64,000 nucleotides of DNA from Rubrobacter tropicus (GCF_011492945.1 NZ_CP045119.1:3286001-3350000); one strand, 5' to 3'; shown: positions 8,892-17,517, counted from the first letter of the stretch. Made by a program: numbers and translations. Notes: generated by a model from the sequence alone, not told the origin.

Positions 8892-10334
8892 ATGACGCAG
8901 AACGGGCGATTGTCCATCGTCAACCCCGCGACGGAGGAGGGCATAGAGGAGATCCCGACGACCGGCCGCGAGGAGCTGGACGACGCTGCCGAGAGGGCGA
9001 GGCGGGGTTTCGAGGAGTGGCGCGGTTTCGCCGGGCTCGACAGGGCCGAGGTCTTTCATGAGATCTCGGCCAGGATGCGCGGCCACGCGGACGAGCTTGC
9101 CGGGATCATGACCCGCGAGGGCGGTAAGCCCTTTATAGAGAACCGGGACGAGGTGACGTGGACGGCGGCGTGCTTCGACTACTACGGGGAGATCGCGCGA
9201 GATTCGATCGGCTACCTGCCCGCCCCCATCGAACCCCAACAACTCGCGATGGTCATGAAGGAGCCCGTCGGCACCGTCGCCTGCATCGTCCCCTGGAACT
9301 ACCCGCTGCTGCTCGCGGCCTGGAAGGTCGCGCCCGCGCTCGCCGCCGGCAACGCGGTTATCCTGAAACCATCGGAGGAGACGCCGCTCGGGACCAGGCG
9401 CATGATGGAGCTCATGGAAGGGCTGCCCGAAGGCCTCTTCCAGGCGGTCTACGGGGCCGGGGACGTGGGCGAGGCGCTCGTGCGGCACCCCGGCGTCGAC
9501 ATGGTCGCCTTCACGGGGAGCCAGGAGACGGGGCGAAAGGTCGGCGTGACGGCCGCCGAGCGTCTGATGCGGGCGAACCTGGAGCTCGGGGGCAAGGACC
9601 CCTTCATAGTCTGCGACGACGTGGACGTGGAGGTTGCCGCCCAGGGCGCCGTGTGGGCCGCATGCCTGAACGCCGGGCAGGTCTGCACCTCGTCGGAGCG
9701 CTTCTACGTGGACAAGAAGGTCGCGGACGACTTCGTCGAGGCGTCAAAGAGCTTCGTCGAGTCGCTCAACATCGGCGACCCGATGGACCAACGTACAGAC
9801 GTGGGGCCCATGATCAACGCGAAGGGACGGCAGAAGGTCGAAGACCACGTGGGCCAGGCGCTGGACCGCGGCGCGAAGCTCGTCACCGGGGGAGAACGCT
9901 TCGGAGACAGGGGTTTCTTCTACAAACCGACCGTGCTGACCGGCGTCGAGCCGTCGATGAGGGTGATGAGCGAGGAGACCTTCGGGCCGGTCGTGCCGGT
10001 CGTCGAGGTCGATTCTCTGGACCAAGCGATAGAGCTCGCGAACTCCGTTCCTTTCGGGCTCGGGGCGAACGTTTACACGAAGGACTTCGAGAAGATGCTC
10101 CGGTGCGCGAGAGGAATCCGGGCCGGGACCGTCTGGATCAACGACCCCCTCACGGACAACGACGCGGCCCCCTTCGGCGGCTACGGCGGCAGCGGGATCG
10201 GCAGGGAGCTGGGCCGGGAAGGCCTCGAAGCGTTCCAGGAGTCCAAGCACGTCCACATCGACCCCAGGGTCGAGAAGAAGGAGTGGTGGTATCCGTATGG
10301 CAAGGGCGAAGAGCCGGGACGGAGGGTGATGTAA
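8892..10334 (+). CDS. NAD(P)-dependent aldehyde dehydrogenase
   Basis: ALDH-superfamily enzyme that oxidises an aldehyde to its acid, 480 aa from the chosen start. It shows VPWNYPLLLAAWKVAPALAAGN (coenzyme pocket), LELGGKDPFIV with the general-base glutamate, and LNAGQVCTSSER with the catalytic cysteine; the C-terminal PFGGYGGSGIGRE motif is present. The open frame extends to a TTG at 8862, but the ATG at 8892 has an AAGGGAG ribosome site 5-11 nt upstream and gives a standard N-terminus. In this neighbourhood it probably acts on an amine-derived aldehyde such as 4-aminobutanal or succinate semialdehyde (inference). Confidence 0.9.
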   Translation: MTQNGRLSIVNPATEEGIEEIPTTGREELDDAAERARRGFEEWRGFAGLDRAEVFHEISARMRGHADELAGIMTREGGKPFIENRDEVTWTAACFDYYGEIARDSIGYLPAPIEPQQLAMVMKEPVGTVACIVPWNYPLLLAAWKVAPALAAGNAVILKPSEETPLGTRRMMELMEGLPEGLFQAVYGAGDVGEALVRHPGVDMVAFTGSQETGRKVGVTAAERLMRANLELGGKDPFIVCDDVDVEVAAQGAVWAACLNAGQVCTSSERFYVDKKVADDFVEASKSFVESLNIGDPMDQRTDVGPMINAKGRQKVEDHVGQALDRGAKLVTGGERFGDRGFFYKPTVLTGVEPSMRVMSEETFGPVVPVVEVDSLDQAIELANSVPFGLGANVYTKDFEKMLRCARGIRAGTVWINDPLTDNDAAPFGGYGGSGIGRELGREGLEAFQESKHVHIDPRVEKKEWWYPYGKGEEPGRRVM

Positions 10335-10335
10335 C

Positions 10336-11037
10336 GTGTCGCAGATACCGGAGAACCTGGCGCCCGGCGTCTACCGGGTGGACGCCATAAGGTTGAAGAA
10401 CGCCATCAACGTGCTGCTGCTCGAGAACGACGACGGCTGGACGCTGGTGGACACGGGCCTCGCGGGCAGCGTCGGGCGGATAAAGGAAGCTCTCGCCGCG
10501 CTCGGCGCCGGGCCGGAAGACCTCAAGCGCATCTTTATAACCCACCAGCACGACGACCACACCGGGGGCCTGAAGGGGCTTCTGGAGTGGGCGCCGGACG
10601 CCGAGGTCGGGGCGACGCCGCACGAGGCCGACGTGATCTCCGCCCGACGCGGCCTGGACCCGCCGAGCAACGCGTTCTTCCGCCGCATGTCCTCCGGCGC
10701 GCAGCCGCCCGGGGTGCCCGTCGGAAAAGTCTTGCGGGAGGGCGATCTCGTCTCGGGCTTCCGCCTGATCTCCACACCCGGGCACACGCTCGGGCACGTC
10801 TCGCTCCTCAGAGACGGGGACGGGCTCCTGTTCACGGCCGACGCCTTCGGGTGCCTGCCGCGGAAGATACGCGTCGGTGTCCGCAAGGCGTTCTGCGCGG
10901 ACCCCTCGCTCGCGAAACGCTCGGCGGACAAGTTGCTGAACGAGCGATTTTCAACCGTTGTCATGGCCCACGGACCCGTCTTGAGGGCTGACGCCCGGGC
11001 GAAGCTGCAGCGGGCGGTCGAGCGTTGCCGGTATTAG
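10336..11037 (+). CDS. MBL-fold metallo-hydrolase
   Basis: Metallo-beta-lactamase-fold hydrolase of 233 aa. The metal-binding motif THQHDDHTGG gives His70, His72, Asp74 and His75; a further His is in TPGHTLGHVSLL and an Asp in FTADAFG. The GTG start lies 1 bp after the ALDH stop, so it is co-transcribed with it. The substrate is not predictable: glyoxalase II-like thioesters, lactones or quorum lactones are all possible within this fold. Confidence 0.85.
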   Translation: MSQIPENLAPGVYRVDAIRLKNAINVLLLENDDGWTLVDTGLAGSVGRIKEALAALGAGPEDLKRIFITHQHDDHTGGLKGLLEWAPDAEVGATPHEADVISARRGLDPPSNAFFRRMSSGAQPPGVPVGKVLREGDLVSGFRLISTPGHTLGHVSLLRDGDGLLFTADAFGCLPRKIRVGVRKAFCADPSLAKRSADKLLNERFSTVVMAHGPVLRADARAKLQRAVERCRY

Positions 11038-11072
11038 CCGAGACGGGCGAGGGTCCGGGCAAAGCGGGCGGG

Positions 11073-11621
11073 ATGGGACCACGCGAAGTCTCTTTCAGGA
11101 GGCTGCGGTCTTCTGATCTGGATCTCCTGCACCGCTGGCTCAACGCTCCCCACGTCCTCCGGTGGTGGTACGACGAGGGAACCTCTTACCGGGAGATCGA
11201 GGAACGGTACCTGCCCCGTATCGAGGGCCGGGAAACGGTGAAGCCGTTCGCGATCCTGCACCAAGACAACCCGATCGGCTACATCCAGTCCTACCCCATC
11301 TCAGACGGGGGCGACGAACAGTACGCTGCCCTGGTAGACGTAGAGGCCTCGGCTGGCGTCGACCTCTTCATCGGAGATCCGAGGTACGTTCACCGGGGCC
11401 TGGGACAGTACATCGTCCGCGCATTCCTCTCCGAACACGTCTTCTCGAACCCCGGTGTAGAGGTTTGCGCAATCGGGCCAGAACCGAAAAACAAGGCCGC
11501 GATCCGGGCCTACGAGAAGGCCGGCTTCCGGTTCTTCAAGACCGTCCAGATCCCCGGAAAACCGGAGACCGAGTACCTGATGACGCTAACCAGGAAAGAG
11601 TTCGAGGGACATTTTGACTGA
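11073..11621 (+). CDS. GNAT acetyltransferase, AAC(6')-like
   Basis: GCN5-family N-acetyltransferase resembling aminoglycoside 6'-N-acetyltransferases: FRRLRSSDLDLLHRWLNAPHV near the start, YIQSYPISDGGD in the middle, then DLFIGDPRYVHRGLGQYIV (acetyl-CoA pyrophosphate loop) and PEPKNKAAIRAYEKAGFRF near the end. The frame can begin at a TTG at 11025 inside the MBL gene, but the ATG at 11073 places the conserved FRRL segment where the family usually starts. It overlaps the next gene by 8 bp. A housekeeping or siderophore-type acyltransferase role cannot be excluded; drug resistance is not shown. Confidence 0.82.
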   Translation: MGPREVSFRRLRSSDLDLLHRWLNAPHVLRWWYDEGTSYREIEERYLPRIEGRETVKPFAILHQDNPIGYIQSYPISDGGDEQYAALVDVEASAGVDLFIGDPRYVHRGLGQYIVRAFLSEHVFSNPGVEVCAIGPEPKNKAAIRAYEKAGFRFFKTVQIPGKPETEYLMTLTRKEFEGHFD

Positions 11622-13194
11622 TCGGACAAATGTCCGCTACGACGCCATCGTTGTCGGCTCGGGTCACAACGGGCTTATTGCCGCGGCGTACCTGGCGAGG
11701 GCGGGCAAGAAGGTATTGGTTCTGGAGCGGCGGGGGGTCATCGGCGGGGCTACCGTGACGGAGGAGCCGTGGCCGGGGTACAGGATCTCGACCTGCTCCT
11801 ACGTCTGCAACCTGTTGTTGCCGGAGGTGATCCGGGACCTCGGCCTCGTCCGCCACGGCTACGACGTCCGTCCGCTCGATCCCCAGTACTTCATCCCCTT
11901 CCCGGACGGCGGGCACCTGATCTCATACCTGGACGGCGGGAAGACGGCGGGACAGATAGCGAAGTTCTCAAAGAAAGACGTCGCGGCGTACGGCGCGTAC
12001 TGGTCGATGTGGGACCGGATCATCGCCAGGATGCGCCCGCTTTTGGACCTTCCCGCCCCTACGCGGCAAAACTTAGAGCGGGCCTTCGATGGGCGCGACG
12101 GCGAAGAGGACTGGCGGACGCTCACGAAGAAGAGCGTGGCGGAGGTCCTGGACGAGTATTTCGAGTCCGAGGAGCTAAAAGCGGTGCTCTGCGTGGGCGG
12201 CGTCATCGGGACGAACGCGGGCCCCCGCACCCCCGGCACGGCCTACGTCAAGTACCACCACATCCTCGGCGGGGTCGGCGGCCACCAGGGTGCCTGGGGC
12301 TACGTCCGCGGCGGCATGGGCGCCGTCTCGCAGGCGATAGCCTCGTCGGCGCGGGAGGCCGGGGCCGAGATCCTCACGAACGCCGAGGTGGCCGAGATAG
12401 ACATCCGGGAAGGCGTCGCGAGGGGCGTGCACTTGCGGGACGGCCGCTCCTTTGGGGCCCGCGTCGTCCTCTCGGGCGCCGACCCGCACCGGACCTACCT
12501 CGGCATGGTCGGCGAGAAGCACCTGCCGGAAGACCTCGTCGAGGGCGTCAAAGAGATGCGCGTCGAGGGATCGGTGGTGAAGGTGTTGCTGGCGCTCGGG
12601 GAGTTGCCCGATTTCTCTGCGCTCCCGGGAAAGGAGGCCGGGCCGCAGCACACGGGCGGCATCGTAATAAACCCATCCGTAGACTCGTTGCAGGAGGCGT
12701 GGGAAGAATCCGAACGGGGCGAGCCGTCCGCCCGGCCCTTCATAGACGGGTACATACAGAGCGCGACCGAAGACGGCCTCGCGCCGCCCGGCAAGCACAC
12801 GATGAGCCTGTTCTGCCAGTACGCGCCGTACCGGCTCGCGAGAGGAACCTGGGAGGGGCGCCGGGAGGAGATCGGCCAGAACATCATCCGGACGCTCGCG
12901 GAGTACGCGCCGAACGTTCCGGACGCCGTGGAGGGAATGGAAGTGCTCGGGCCGCCGGACATAGAGGCCAGGATCGGGATAACGGGCGGGAACATCTTCC
13001 ACGGCGAGATCCTGCCTGACAGCATGTTCGCCGACCGCCCCGTCCCGGGCTACGGCGGCTACCGCACCCCAATAGAGAACCTATACCTCTGCGGCGCCGG
13101 CACCTGGCCCGGCGGCGCCGTCTTCGGAGCCCCCGGCCGCAACTGCGCGAGAGAGGTGCTCGGGGCCGCCAGGGCCAGCCCACAACAAATCTGA
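11614..13194 (+). CDS. FAD-dependent oxidoreductase, phytoene-desaturase (CrtI)-like
   Basis: NAD(P)/FAD-dependent oxidoreductase of 526 aa. The N-terminal Rossmann motif is DAIVVGSGHNGLIAAAYLARAGKKVLVLE (about residues 9-38), followed by VIGGATVTEE; the C-terminus has NLYLCGAGTWPGGAVFGAPGRNCA, the CrtI/pyridine-nucleotide-disulfide signature. A TTG start overlaps the acetyltransferase gene. This subfamily is often labelled phytoene dehydrogenase-related, but no carotenoid genes are nearby, so a carotenoid role is doubtful. The surrounding amine and aldehyde oxidation genes suggest oxidation of a small substrate instead (inference). Confidence 0.82.
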   Translation: MTDRTNVRYDAIVVGSGHNGLIAAAYLARAGKKVLVLERRGVIGGATVTEEPWPGYRISTCSYVCNLLLPEVIRDLGLVRHGYDVRPLDPQYFIPFPDGGHLISYLDGGKTAGQIAKFSKKDVAAYGAYWSMWDRIIARMRPLLDLPAPTRQNLERAFDGRDGEEDWRTLTKKSVAEVLDEYFESEELKAVLCVGGVIGTNAGPRTPGTAYVKYHHILGGVGGHQGAWGYVRGGMGAVSQAIASSAREAGAEILTNAEVAEIDIREGVARGVHLRDGRSFGARVVLSGADPHRTYLGMVGEKHLPEDLVEGVKEMRVEGSVVKVLLALGELPDFSALPGKEAGPQHTGGIVINPSVDSLQEAWEESERGEPSARPFIDGYIQSATEDGLAPPGKHTMSLFCQYAPYRLARGTWEGRREEIGQNIIRTLAEYAPNVPDAVEGMEVLGPPDIEARIGITGGNIFHGEILPDSMFADRPVPGYGGYRTPIENLYLCGAGTWPGGAVFGAPGRNCAREVLGAARASPQQI

Positions 13195-13222
13195 CAGGCT
13201 GAAATGCTGACCAACTGACAAG
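13193..13222 (+). repeat. Copy of the GCTGA intergenic repeat at a stop codon
   Basis: This 30-bp stretch starts inside the TGA of the CrtI-like gene and is 27/30 identical to the reverse complement of 23701-23730, which spans the end of the MFS gene. It contains the words GGCTGAAATGCTGA and CTGACAAG typical of the dispersed family. Confidence 0.75.
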
Positions 13223-13244
13223 CTGCCGACCATAGGGAGGCCAA

Positions 13245-14687
13245 ATGCAGACGCAGACGAAAAACATAAGGAACTTCGTGAACGGGGAGCACGTGGACCC
13301 GGCCGACGGCCGGTTCTACGACGTCGTGAACCCCGCGACGGGCGAGGTCTTCGCCCAGGCGCCGGCCTCGGGCAAGGAGGACGTGGACCGGGCCTACAAA
13401 GCGGCGGAGAGAGCGTTCGAGGGGTGGCGGGACGCGACGCCGGCCACCAGGCAATTGGCCTTGTTCAGGATCGCCGACGCTCTGGAGGAGCGGGCCGAGG
13501 AGATCGTGCGGGCCGAGTCCGAGAACACGGGCAAGCCCATAGGCCTGACGATGGAAGAAGAGATACCGATGGCGGTGGACCAGATCCGGTTCTTCGCCGG
13601 CGCCGCCCGCGTCCTGGAAGGCAAATCCGCCGGGGAGTACCTCGAAGGCCACACTTCCTTTATCCGGCGCGAACCCGTGGGCGTGTGCGGCCAGGTGACC
13701 CCCTGGAACTACCCGATGATGATGGCGGTCTGGAAGTTCGCCCCCGCCATCGCCGCCGGCAACGCCATCGTCCTCAAGCCATCTGACACCACCCCCGTCT
13801 CGACGGTGATGCTCGCGGAGATCGCCTCGGAGTTCCTCCCCGCGGGCGTCTTCAACGTCGTCTGCGGCGACAGGGACACGGGCCGCGCCGTGGTCGAGCA
13901 CCCCATCCCCCAGATGGTCTCCATCACGGGCTCCGTCCGGGCCGGGATGCAGGTAGCGGAGGCCGCAGCAAAGGACCTCAAGCGCACCCACCTCGAGCTC
14001 GGCGGCAAGGCCCCGGTCGTCGTCTTCGACGACGCGGACATCGAGGCCGCTGCCGAGGCCATAGCCCTAGGCGGCTATTTCAATGCCGGCCAGGACTGCA
14101 CCGCGGCAACCCGTGTCCTCGCCGCCCCCGGTGCCTACGACGACTTCGTGGCCGCCCTCACCGAGCAGGCCAAGAACACCAAGACCGGCCGTCCCGACGA
14201 CGAGGACGTACTCTACGGTCCCCTCAACAACCCCACCCAGTTAGAACACGTCTCGGGAATGGTCGAGAGGCTCCCGGGCCACGCCGAGGTGACCGCGGGC
14301 GGAGAGCGGGCCGGTAATGGCTCCGGGTACTTCTACTCGCCGACCGTCGTCTCGGGTCTCAGGCAGGACGACGAGGCTTCGCAGAACGAGATCTTCGGCC
14401 CCGTCATCACCGTCCAGCCTTTCTCCGACGAGGACGAGGCGGTCCGTTGGGCCAACGGCGTCCGCTACGGTTTGGCCTCCAGCGTCTTTACCAGGGACCA
14501 CGGCAGGGCGATGCGGGTCAGCAAGAGGCTCGACTTCGGGTGCGTCTGGATCAACACGCACATCCCCATCGTGGCCGAGATGCCCCACGGCGGCTTCAAG
14601 CACTCCGGCCACGGCAAGGACCTCTCGATGTACGGCCTCGAAGACTACACCCGCATAAAGCACGTGATGACGAACCTCGAAGCCTGA
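13245..14687 (+). CDS. Aldehyde dehydrogenase, gamma-aminobutyraldehyde dehydrogenase-like
   Basis: ALDH of 480 aa related to betaine/gamma-aminobutyraldehyde dehydrogenases (PatD-like). It has VTPWNYPMMMAVWKFAPAIAAGN, LELGGKAPVVVFDDADIEAA, the catalytic NAGQDCTAA and the C-terminal MPHGGFKHSGHGKDLSMYGLEDYT block typical of aminoaldehyde dehydrogenases. An ATG start with AGGGAGG 6-12 nt upstream is clear. In the pathway suggested by its neighbours it would convert 4-aminobutanal, made from putrescine by the oxidase or aminotransferase, to GABA. Betaine aldehyde is an alternative substrate. Confidence 0.88.
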   Translation: MQTQTKNIRNFVNGEHVDPADGRFYDVVNPATGEVFAQAPASGKEDVDRAYKAAERAFEGWRDATPATRQLALFRIADALEERAEEIVRAESENTGKPIGLTMEEEIPMAVDQIRFFAGAARVLEGKSAGEYLEGHTSFIRREPVGVCGQVTPWNYPMMMAVWKFAPAIAAGNAIVLKPSDTTPVSTVMLAEIASEFLPAGVFNVVCGDRDTGRAVVEHPIPQMVSITGSVRAGMQVAEAAAKDLKRTHLELGGKAPVVVFDDADIEAAAEAIALGGYFNAGQDCTAATRVLAAPGAYDDFVAALTEQAKNTKTGRPDDEDVLYGPLNNPTQLEHVSGMVERLPGHAEVTAGGERAGNGSGYFYSPTVVSGLRQDDEASQNEIFGPVITVQPFSDEDEAVRWANGVRYGLASSVFTRDHGRAMRVSKRLDFGCVWINTHIPIVAEMPHGGFKHSGHGKDLSMYGLEDYTRIKHVMTNLEA

Positions 14688-14694
14688 AGCCATT

Positions 14695-14849
14695 AGCTGT
14701 CAGCTTTTTGGGTTTGGCCGGTGGCTAACCGTAGGCTGTGAACCGCTCTGCGCACTACTGTAAGGCGACTCGCTGGATTCGATACTCCAGCGAGTCGCGC
14801 CGTCGGCGGTCGGCTTTTGGCCCTGGCTGGAAGCTGATGGCTGACAGCT
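14695..14849. repeat. Intergenic repeat with terminal inverted repeats
   Basis: A 155-bp spacer element bounded by the 10-bp inverted pair 14695-14704 (AGCTGTCAGC) and 14840-14849. It begins 8 bp after the aldehyde dehydrogenase stop and encloses the long hairpin at 14765-14798. It belongs to the GCTGACAGC family dispersed through the window. Confidence 0.7.
14765..14798. terminator. Perfect 13-bp stem-loop, possible terminator
   Basis: GCGACTCGCTGGA at 14765-14777 pairs perfectly with 14786-14798 around the 8-nt loop TTCGATAC. It lies 77 bp after the aldehyde dehydrogenase stop. There is no T-run directly after it, so termination would be atypical; the stem itself is unambiguous. Confidence 0.6.
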
Positions 14850-14863
14850 GACCGCTATACCGC

Positions 14864-14893
14864 TTGCCATGGGGCACCGCCCGCTGTTATAAG
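14864..14893 (+). promoter_or_regulatory. Sigma-70-type promoter for the 14948 gene
   Basis: TTGCCA (14864-14869) and TATAAG (14888-14893) are each one base from consensus and separated by 18 bp. The expected start at about 14900 leaves a leader of nearly 50 nt that contains the AAGGAGG ribosome site of the gene at 14948. Confidence 0.65.
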
Positions 14894-14947
14894 TGGGGTA
14901 GACGAGGTGCCCGATAGCAAGGGCATCGTTCCAAGGAGGCAAGGGGT

Positions 14948-15748
14948 ATGACCGAGACGCTTCTCTTGTTTGCCGGCGCTTCGCTTCTGGGCGTCGGCGT
15001 CGCCACCCTCCTGGTCGCTATACAAACCTTACGTACCGCCCGCAGGTACGTGGACCTGGCCGAGGAACGGCTGGAACACCTGCGCGAGGGACAGGACCGC
15101 CTCCTGGCCCATCTCGAAGAACAGCGGCGGGTTCGGTATGAGGCGCAAGAAGAGGCCGAGCCGGACGTCCGTACGTACCAGGGAGCCGGGTTGAGCATCG
15201 AGCGGACCAAACAAGAGCTGCTGGGGCGGAGGGCCGCCGAGCGCGGACCGGAGGCCCCCGGCCGTACGGAAGCGAAGCCTCCCGAGGAGCCCCGGAAGGC
15301 CGAAAAGCCCAGAAGACCGGCGGGCCTGCCCGAGACCCGGTCGTCCGGGAGTGCCGGGTCTCCCGCCGCACCCCCGGTCCGCGCCGTGCGGCATCCCCAC
15401 CCGGACGACGACGTGCCGCCTGGCAGCACGCTCGCGGGCCAGGTGCGGGCGTCGGGCGGATCCCCGGTCCAGATGTTCCGCGTCTTTTACGACAGGTACC
15501 TGGACAACTACGAGGGTTACGTGAAACTGGCAGGGAGGATCCACGACACCAGGACGGCCGAGGAGAAGATCGCCGGCTCCAGGGCCGAGCGCGACTGGAA
15601 AGAGCGGCTGCGCCGGGTAAACGACGGCATAGAGAGAACGACCGAGAGGCTCGACATCCTGGAGCATTCCAACCCCGAGCTCGTCTCCGACGACCGCGTC
15701 TCCCGCCGGGCCGGCATCGCCCGCAGCCACTCGCGGCTCACGAAGTAG
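14948..15748 (+). CDS. Membrane-anchored coiled-coil protein of unknown function
   Basis: Not recognised. The 266-aa product begins with one hydrophobic segment (about residues 4-27), followed by a charged helix with heptad-like RRYVDLAEERLEHLREGQDRLLAHLEEQRR (about 33-62), a Pro/Glu/Arg-rich disordered middle with a long alanine/proline stretch, and a helical C-terminal part rich in Arg and Glu. The arrangement suggests a short N-terminal anchor with a cytoplasmic coiled coil. The ATG start has AAGGAGG 10-16 nt upstream, and a good promoter lies at 14864-14893, so it is probably a monocistronic real gene. Confidence 0.7.
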   Translation: MTETLLLFAGASLLGVGVATLLVAIQTLRTARRYVDLAEERLEHLREGQDRLLAHLEEQRRVRYEAQEEAEPDVRTYQGAGLSIERTKQELLGRRAAERGPEAPGRTEAKPPEEPRKAEKPRRPAGLPETRSSGSAGSPAAPPVRAVRHPHPDDDVPPGSTLAGQVRASGGSPVQMFRVFYDRYLDNYEGYVKLAGRIHDTRTAEEKIAGSRAERDWKERLRRVNDGIERTTERLDILEHSNPELVSDDRVSRRAGIARSHSRLTK

Positions 15749-15963
15749 CTTTCAGCAAATACAGACTGCTGCGAGAATGAGGAAGCGGCGATCCTCTCGC
15801 TCGGCCTGACCCGAAATGCAACGGACCCGGCCTTGCCGAGTGTCTTCAGATCGACCCGTCGGCCGGACCGGTGGGGTCGCCAGCGAAGACACGCCCGCCG
15901 GCCTCGCCCGCTTCCAGCTCTCCGAGGGGCCGGGTCCGCGCCTTTGGGTACATTAGAGACGTC

Positions 15964-16443
15964 GTGACAGACGAGATCCCAACCCTCCGCCGCGCCTCAC
16001 GCGTCGTCTTGCTCGACGAGTCCGACCGGGTGCTGCTCGTGAGGTTCGAGTACGGTGGACGTAAGTGGTGGGCCACGCCGGGCGGCGGCCTCGAGGGCGA
16101 AGAGACCCACGAAGACGCGGCGAGGAGGGAGATTGAGGAGGAGACGGGGCTGCGCCTCGAGATTCTCGGGCCCCGGGTGTGGAACCGCGAGCACGTCTTC
16201 CGCTTTGAGGGACGCCTCTACCGCCAGCGGGAGCACTACTTCGTCGCCGTTGTCCCTGCCTTCGCACCGCAGCCAGGGGCGTTGGGAGCGGCGGAGTCCA
16301 TAGCCTTCCGTGATCTGCGTTGGTGGACGATGGAGGATCTAGAAGCCGGCACAGAAGAGTTCGCGCCGGCCGAGCTACCAGCGCTAGTGAGGCGGCTGGT
16401 CGAGCACGGACCCCCCGAGCGACCCATCGAGGTAGGCATCTAG
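15964..16443 (+). CDS. Nudix hydrolase
   Basis: Hydrolase of nucleoside diphosphates linked to another moiety. The Nudix box is complete: GGGLEGEETHEDAARREIEEETGL, matching GX5EX7REUXEEXGU with all acidic metal ligands. The open frame reaches back to 15871, but the upstream residues are a Pro/Ser-rich non-conserved stretch; the GTG at 15964 gives a typical 159-aa protein, and a TACATT box at 15949-15954, ending 9 nt before it, would give a leaderless mRNA. Substrate is not predictable from the sequence. Confidence 0.83.
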   Translation: MTDEIPTLRRASRVVLLDESDRVLLVRFEYGGRKWWATPGGGLEGEETHEDAARREIEEETGLRLEILGPRVWNREHVFRFEGRLYRQREHYFVAVVPAFAPQPGALGAAESIAFRDLRWWTMEDLEAGTEEFAPAELPALVRRLVEHGPPERPIEVGI

Positions 16444-16813
16444 TCCCGCCGCAACCGCCCGAACCGCCGACGCAGACCGGGGCCGCTGATACTACTCCGG
16501 GGATCTCGTACGCCAGGATAGCTACCGGGTATTGCCCCGCTGAAGGTTCTGCAGGCCAGGCGTTCTCCCCCCAATAGGCCTTATTGAGACGTTACTGCGA
16601 ACAGCCCACGCACCGATCAGCCAGCCCCTCGTGCGCTGGCCGAGAATCTCGGCGGCGATCGCCAAGACCTCCAAAACGGGCTTGATACGTGGGCGGACGC
16701 CCCGCAATATTCAACATAACAGTTGAACAACTATCGGCTTGAATAAGCCGGCCGATTGACGACTTCGCTGAGATGGCGAGGTCCACGCGGCAACATCGAC
16801 GCGGAGGTAAAAA
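16444..16813. other. 370-bp gap without a supported gene; AT-richer segment
   Basis: No convincing gene. A 61-codon minus-strand frame (16522-16707) has no ribosome site or recognisable domain. The part near 16700-16760 is clearly richer in A/T than its surroundings and contains the palindromic word GTTGAACAAC and the inverted pair TATTCAA/TTGAATA, which could be operator or promoter DNA for the gene at 16814. Confidence 0.5.
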
Positions 16814-17362
16814 GTGGGAGCAATACACGTGCACGAGTTCATGAGCCTCGACGGCGTGATCGACGCGCCGACGTGGACGTTCGACTACGGCTTCGACCCG
16901 CAGATGGGAGATGCCATCGGCGCGGTCACGGAACGCTGCCGGGGCATCTTGCTCGGGCGCACGACCTACGAGATGTTCGAGCCGGCGTGGTCGACGCGGA
17001 CTGTGGAGGACGATCCGGGGGCGCCGTTCTTCAACGACACCACCAAGTACATCGTCTCCTCGACGCTCACGACGGCGACGTGGAGGAACTCGGAGATCAT
17101 CGGGCCGTACGACCGCGACGCCATCCGCAGGCTGAAGGACGAAGTCGACGGCGACATCTACACCAGCGGCAGCGGCACGCTGGTCCGGGCGATGCTCGCG
17201 GACGGCCTGGTCGACGGGCTGCACCTGTTCGTCTACCCGCTCACCCGCGGGTCCGGTCCGCGGCTCTTCCCCGAGGAAGCCGCGCCCGGCAACCTGTCGC
17301 TCGCTGCCTGCGAGTCGTACGGGAACGGTGTGGTCTACCTGGCCTACCGACCGCAAGCGTGA
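16814..17362 (+). CDS. Dihydrofolate reductase family protein (RibD C-terminal-like)
   Basis: Protein of 182 aa in the DHFR/RibD-C fold group often found as single-domain proteins in actinobacteria. It begins IHVHEFMSLDGVIDAP, has ILLGRTTYEMFEPAW, a central IVSSTLTTATW segment, YTSGSGTLVRAMLADGLVDGLHLFVYPLTRGSGPRLF and a hydrophobic end. A GTG start with GGAGG 6-10 nt upstream is clear. It is an isolated gene after an AT-richer spacer, which may indicate later acquisition. The reaction is unknown; true DHFR activity is unlikely because the family is divergent from FolA. Confidence 0.82.
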   Translation: MGAIHVHEFMSLDGVIDAPTWTFDYGFDPQMGDAIGAVTERCRGILLGRTTYEMFEPAWSTRTVEDDPGAPFFNDTTKYIVSSTLTTATWRNSEIIGPYDRDAIRRLKDEVDGDIYTSGSGTLVRAMLADGLVDGLHLFVYPLTRGSGPRLFPEEAAPGNLSLAACESYGNGVVYLAYRPQA

Positions 17363-17517
17363 GGCCGCCGCGTCAGGAAGCGCCGGTGCGGCCCCGGGTC
17401 TTGCACCTCCAAGATCAAGCCGGACCCGGCTGGGCCGGATGATAGCCTCAGCGCGGCGGCGCTCTGCGATCTGGTGAAGATGTTGGGGCCTTAAGAACCG
17501 GGCCCGGGGTACTGCGG

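Noticed and set aside
11025-11072. LAETG near the N-terminus of the extended acetyltransferase frame as a sortase signal
   Set aside because: Sorting signals are C-terminal with a membrane helix; this lies in a doubtful 16-codon start extension.
14765-14798. Possible tRNA-like T-arm because the loop reads TTCGATAC
   Set aside because: The 13-bp uninterrupted stem and lack of any other tRNA arm or acceptor stem rule out a tRNA.
16522-16707. 61-codon minus-strand frame as a transposase remnant
   Set aside because: No DDE, zinc-ribbon or terminal repeats are seen; composition alone is not evidence.
17363-17517. A frame ending SAAALCDLVKMLGP at 17494 that might be a gene remnant
   Set aside because: Too short, no start or domain, and no similarity I can name.
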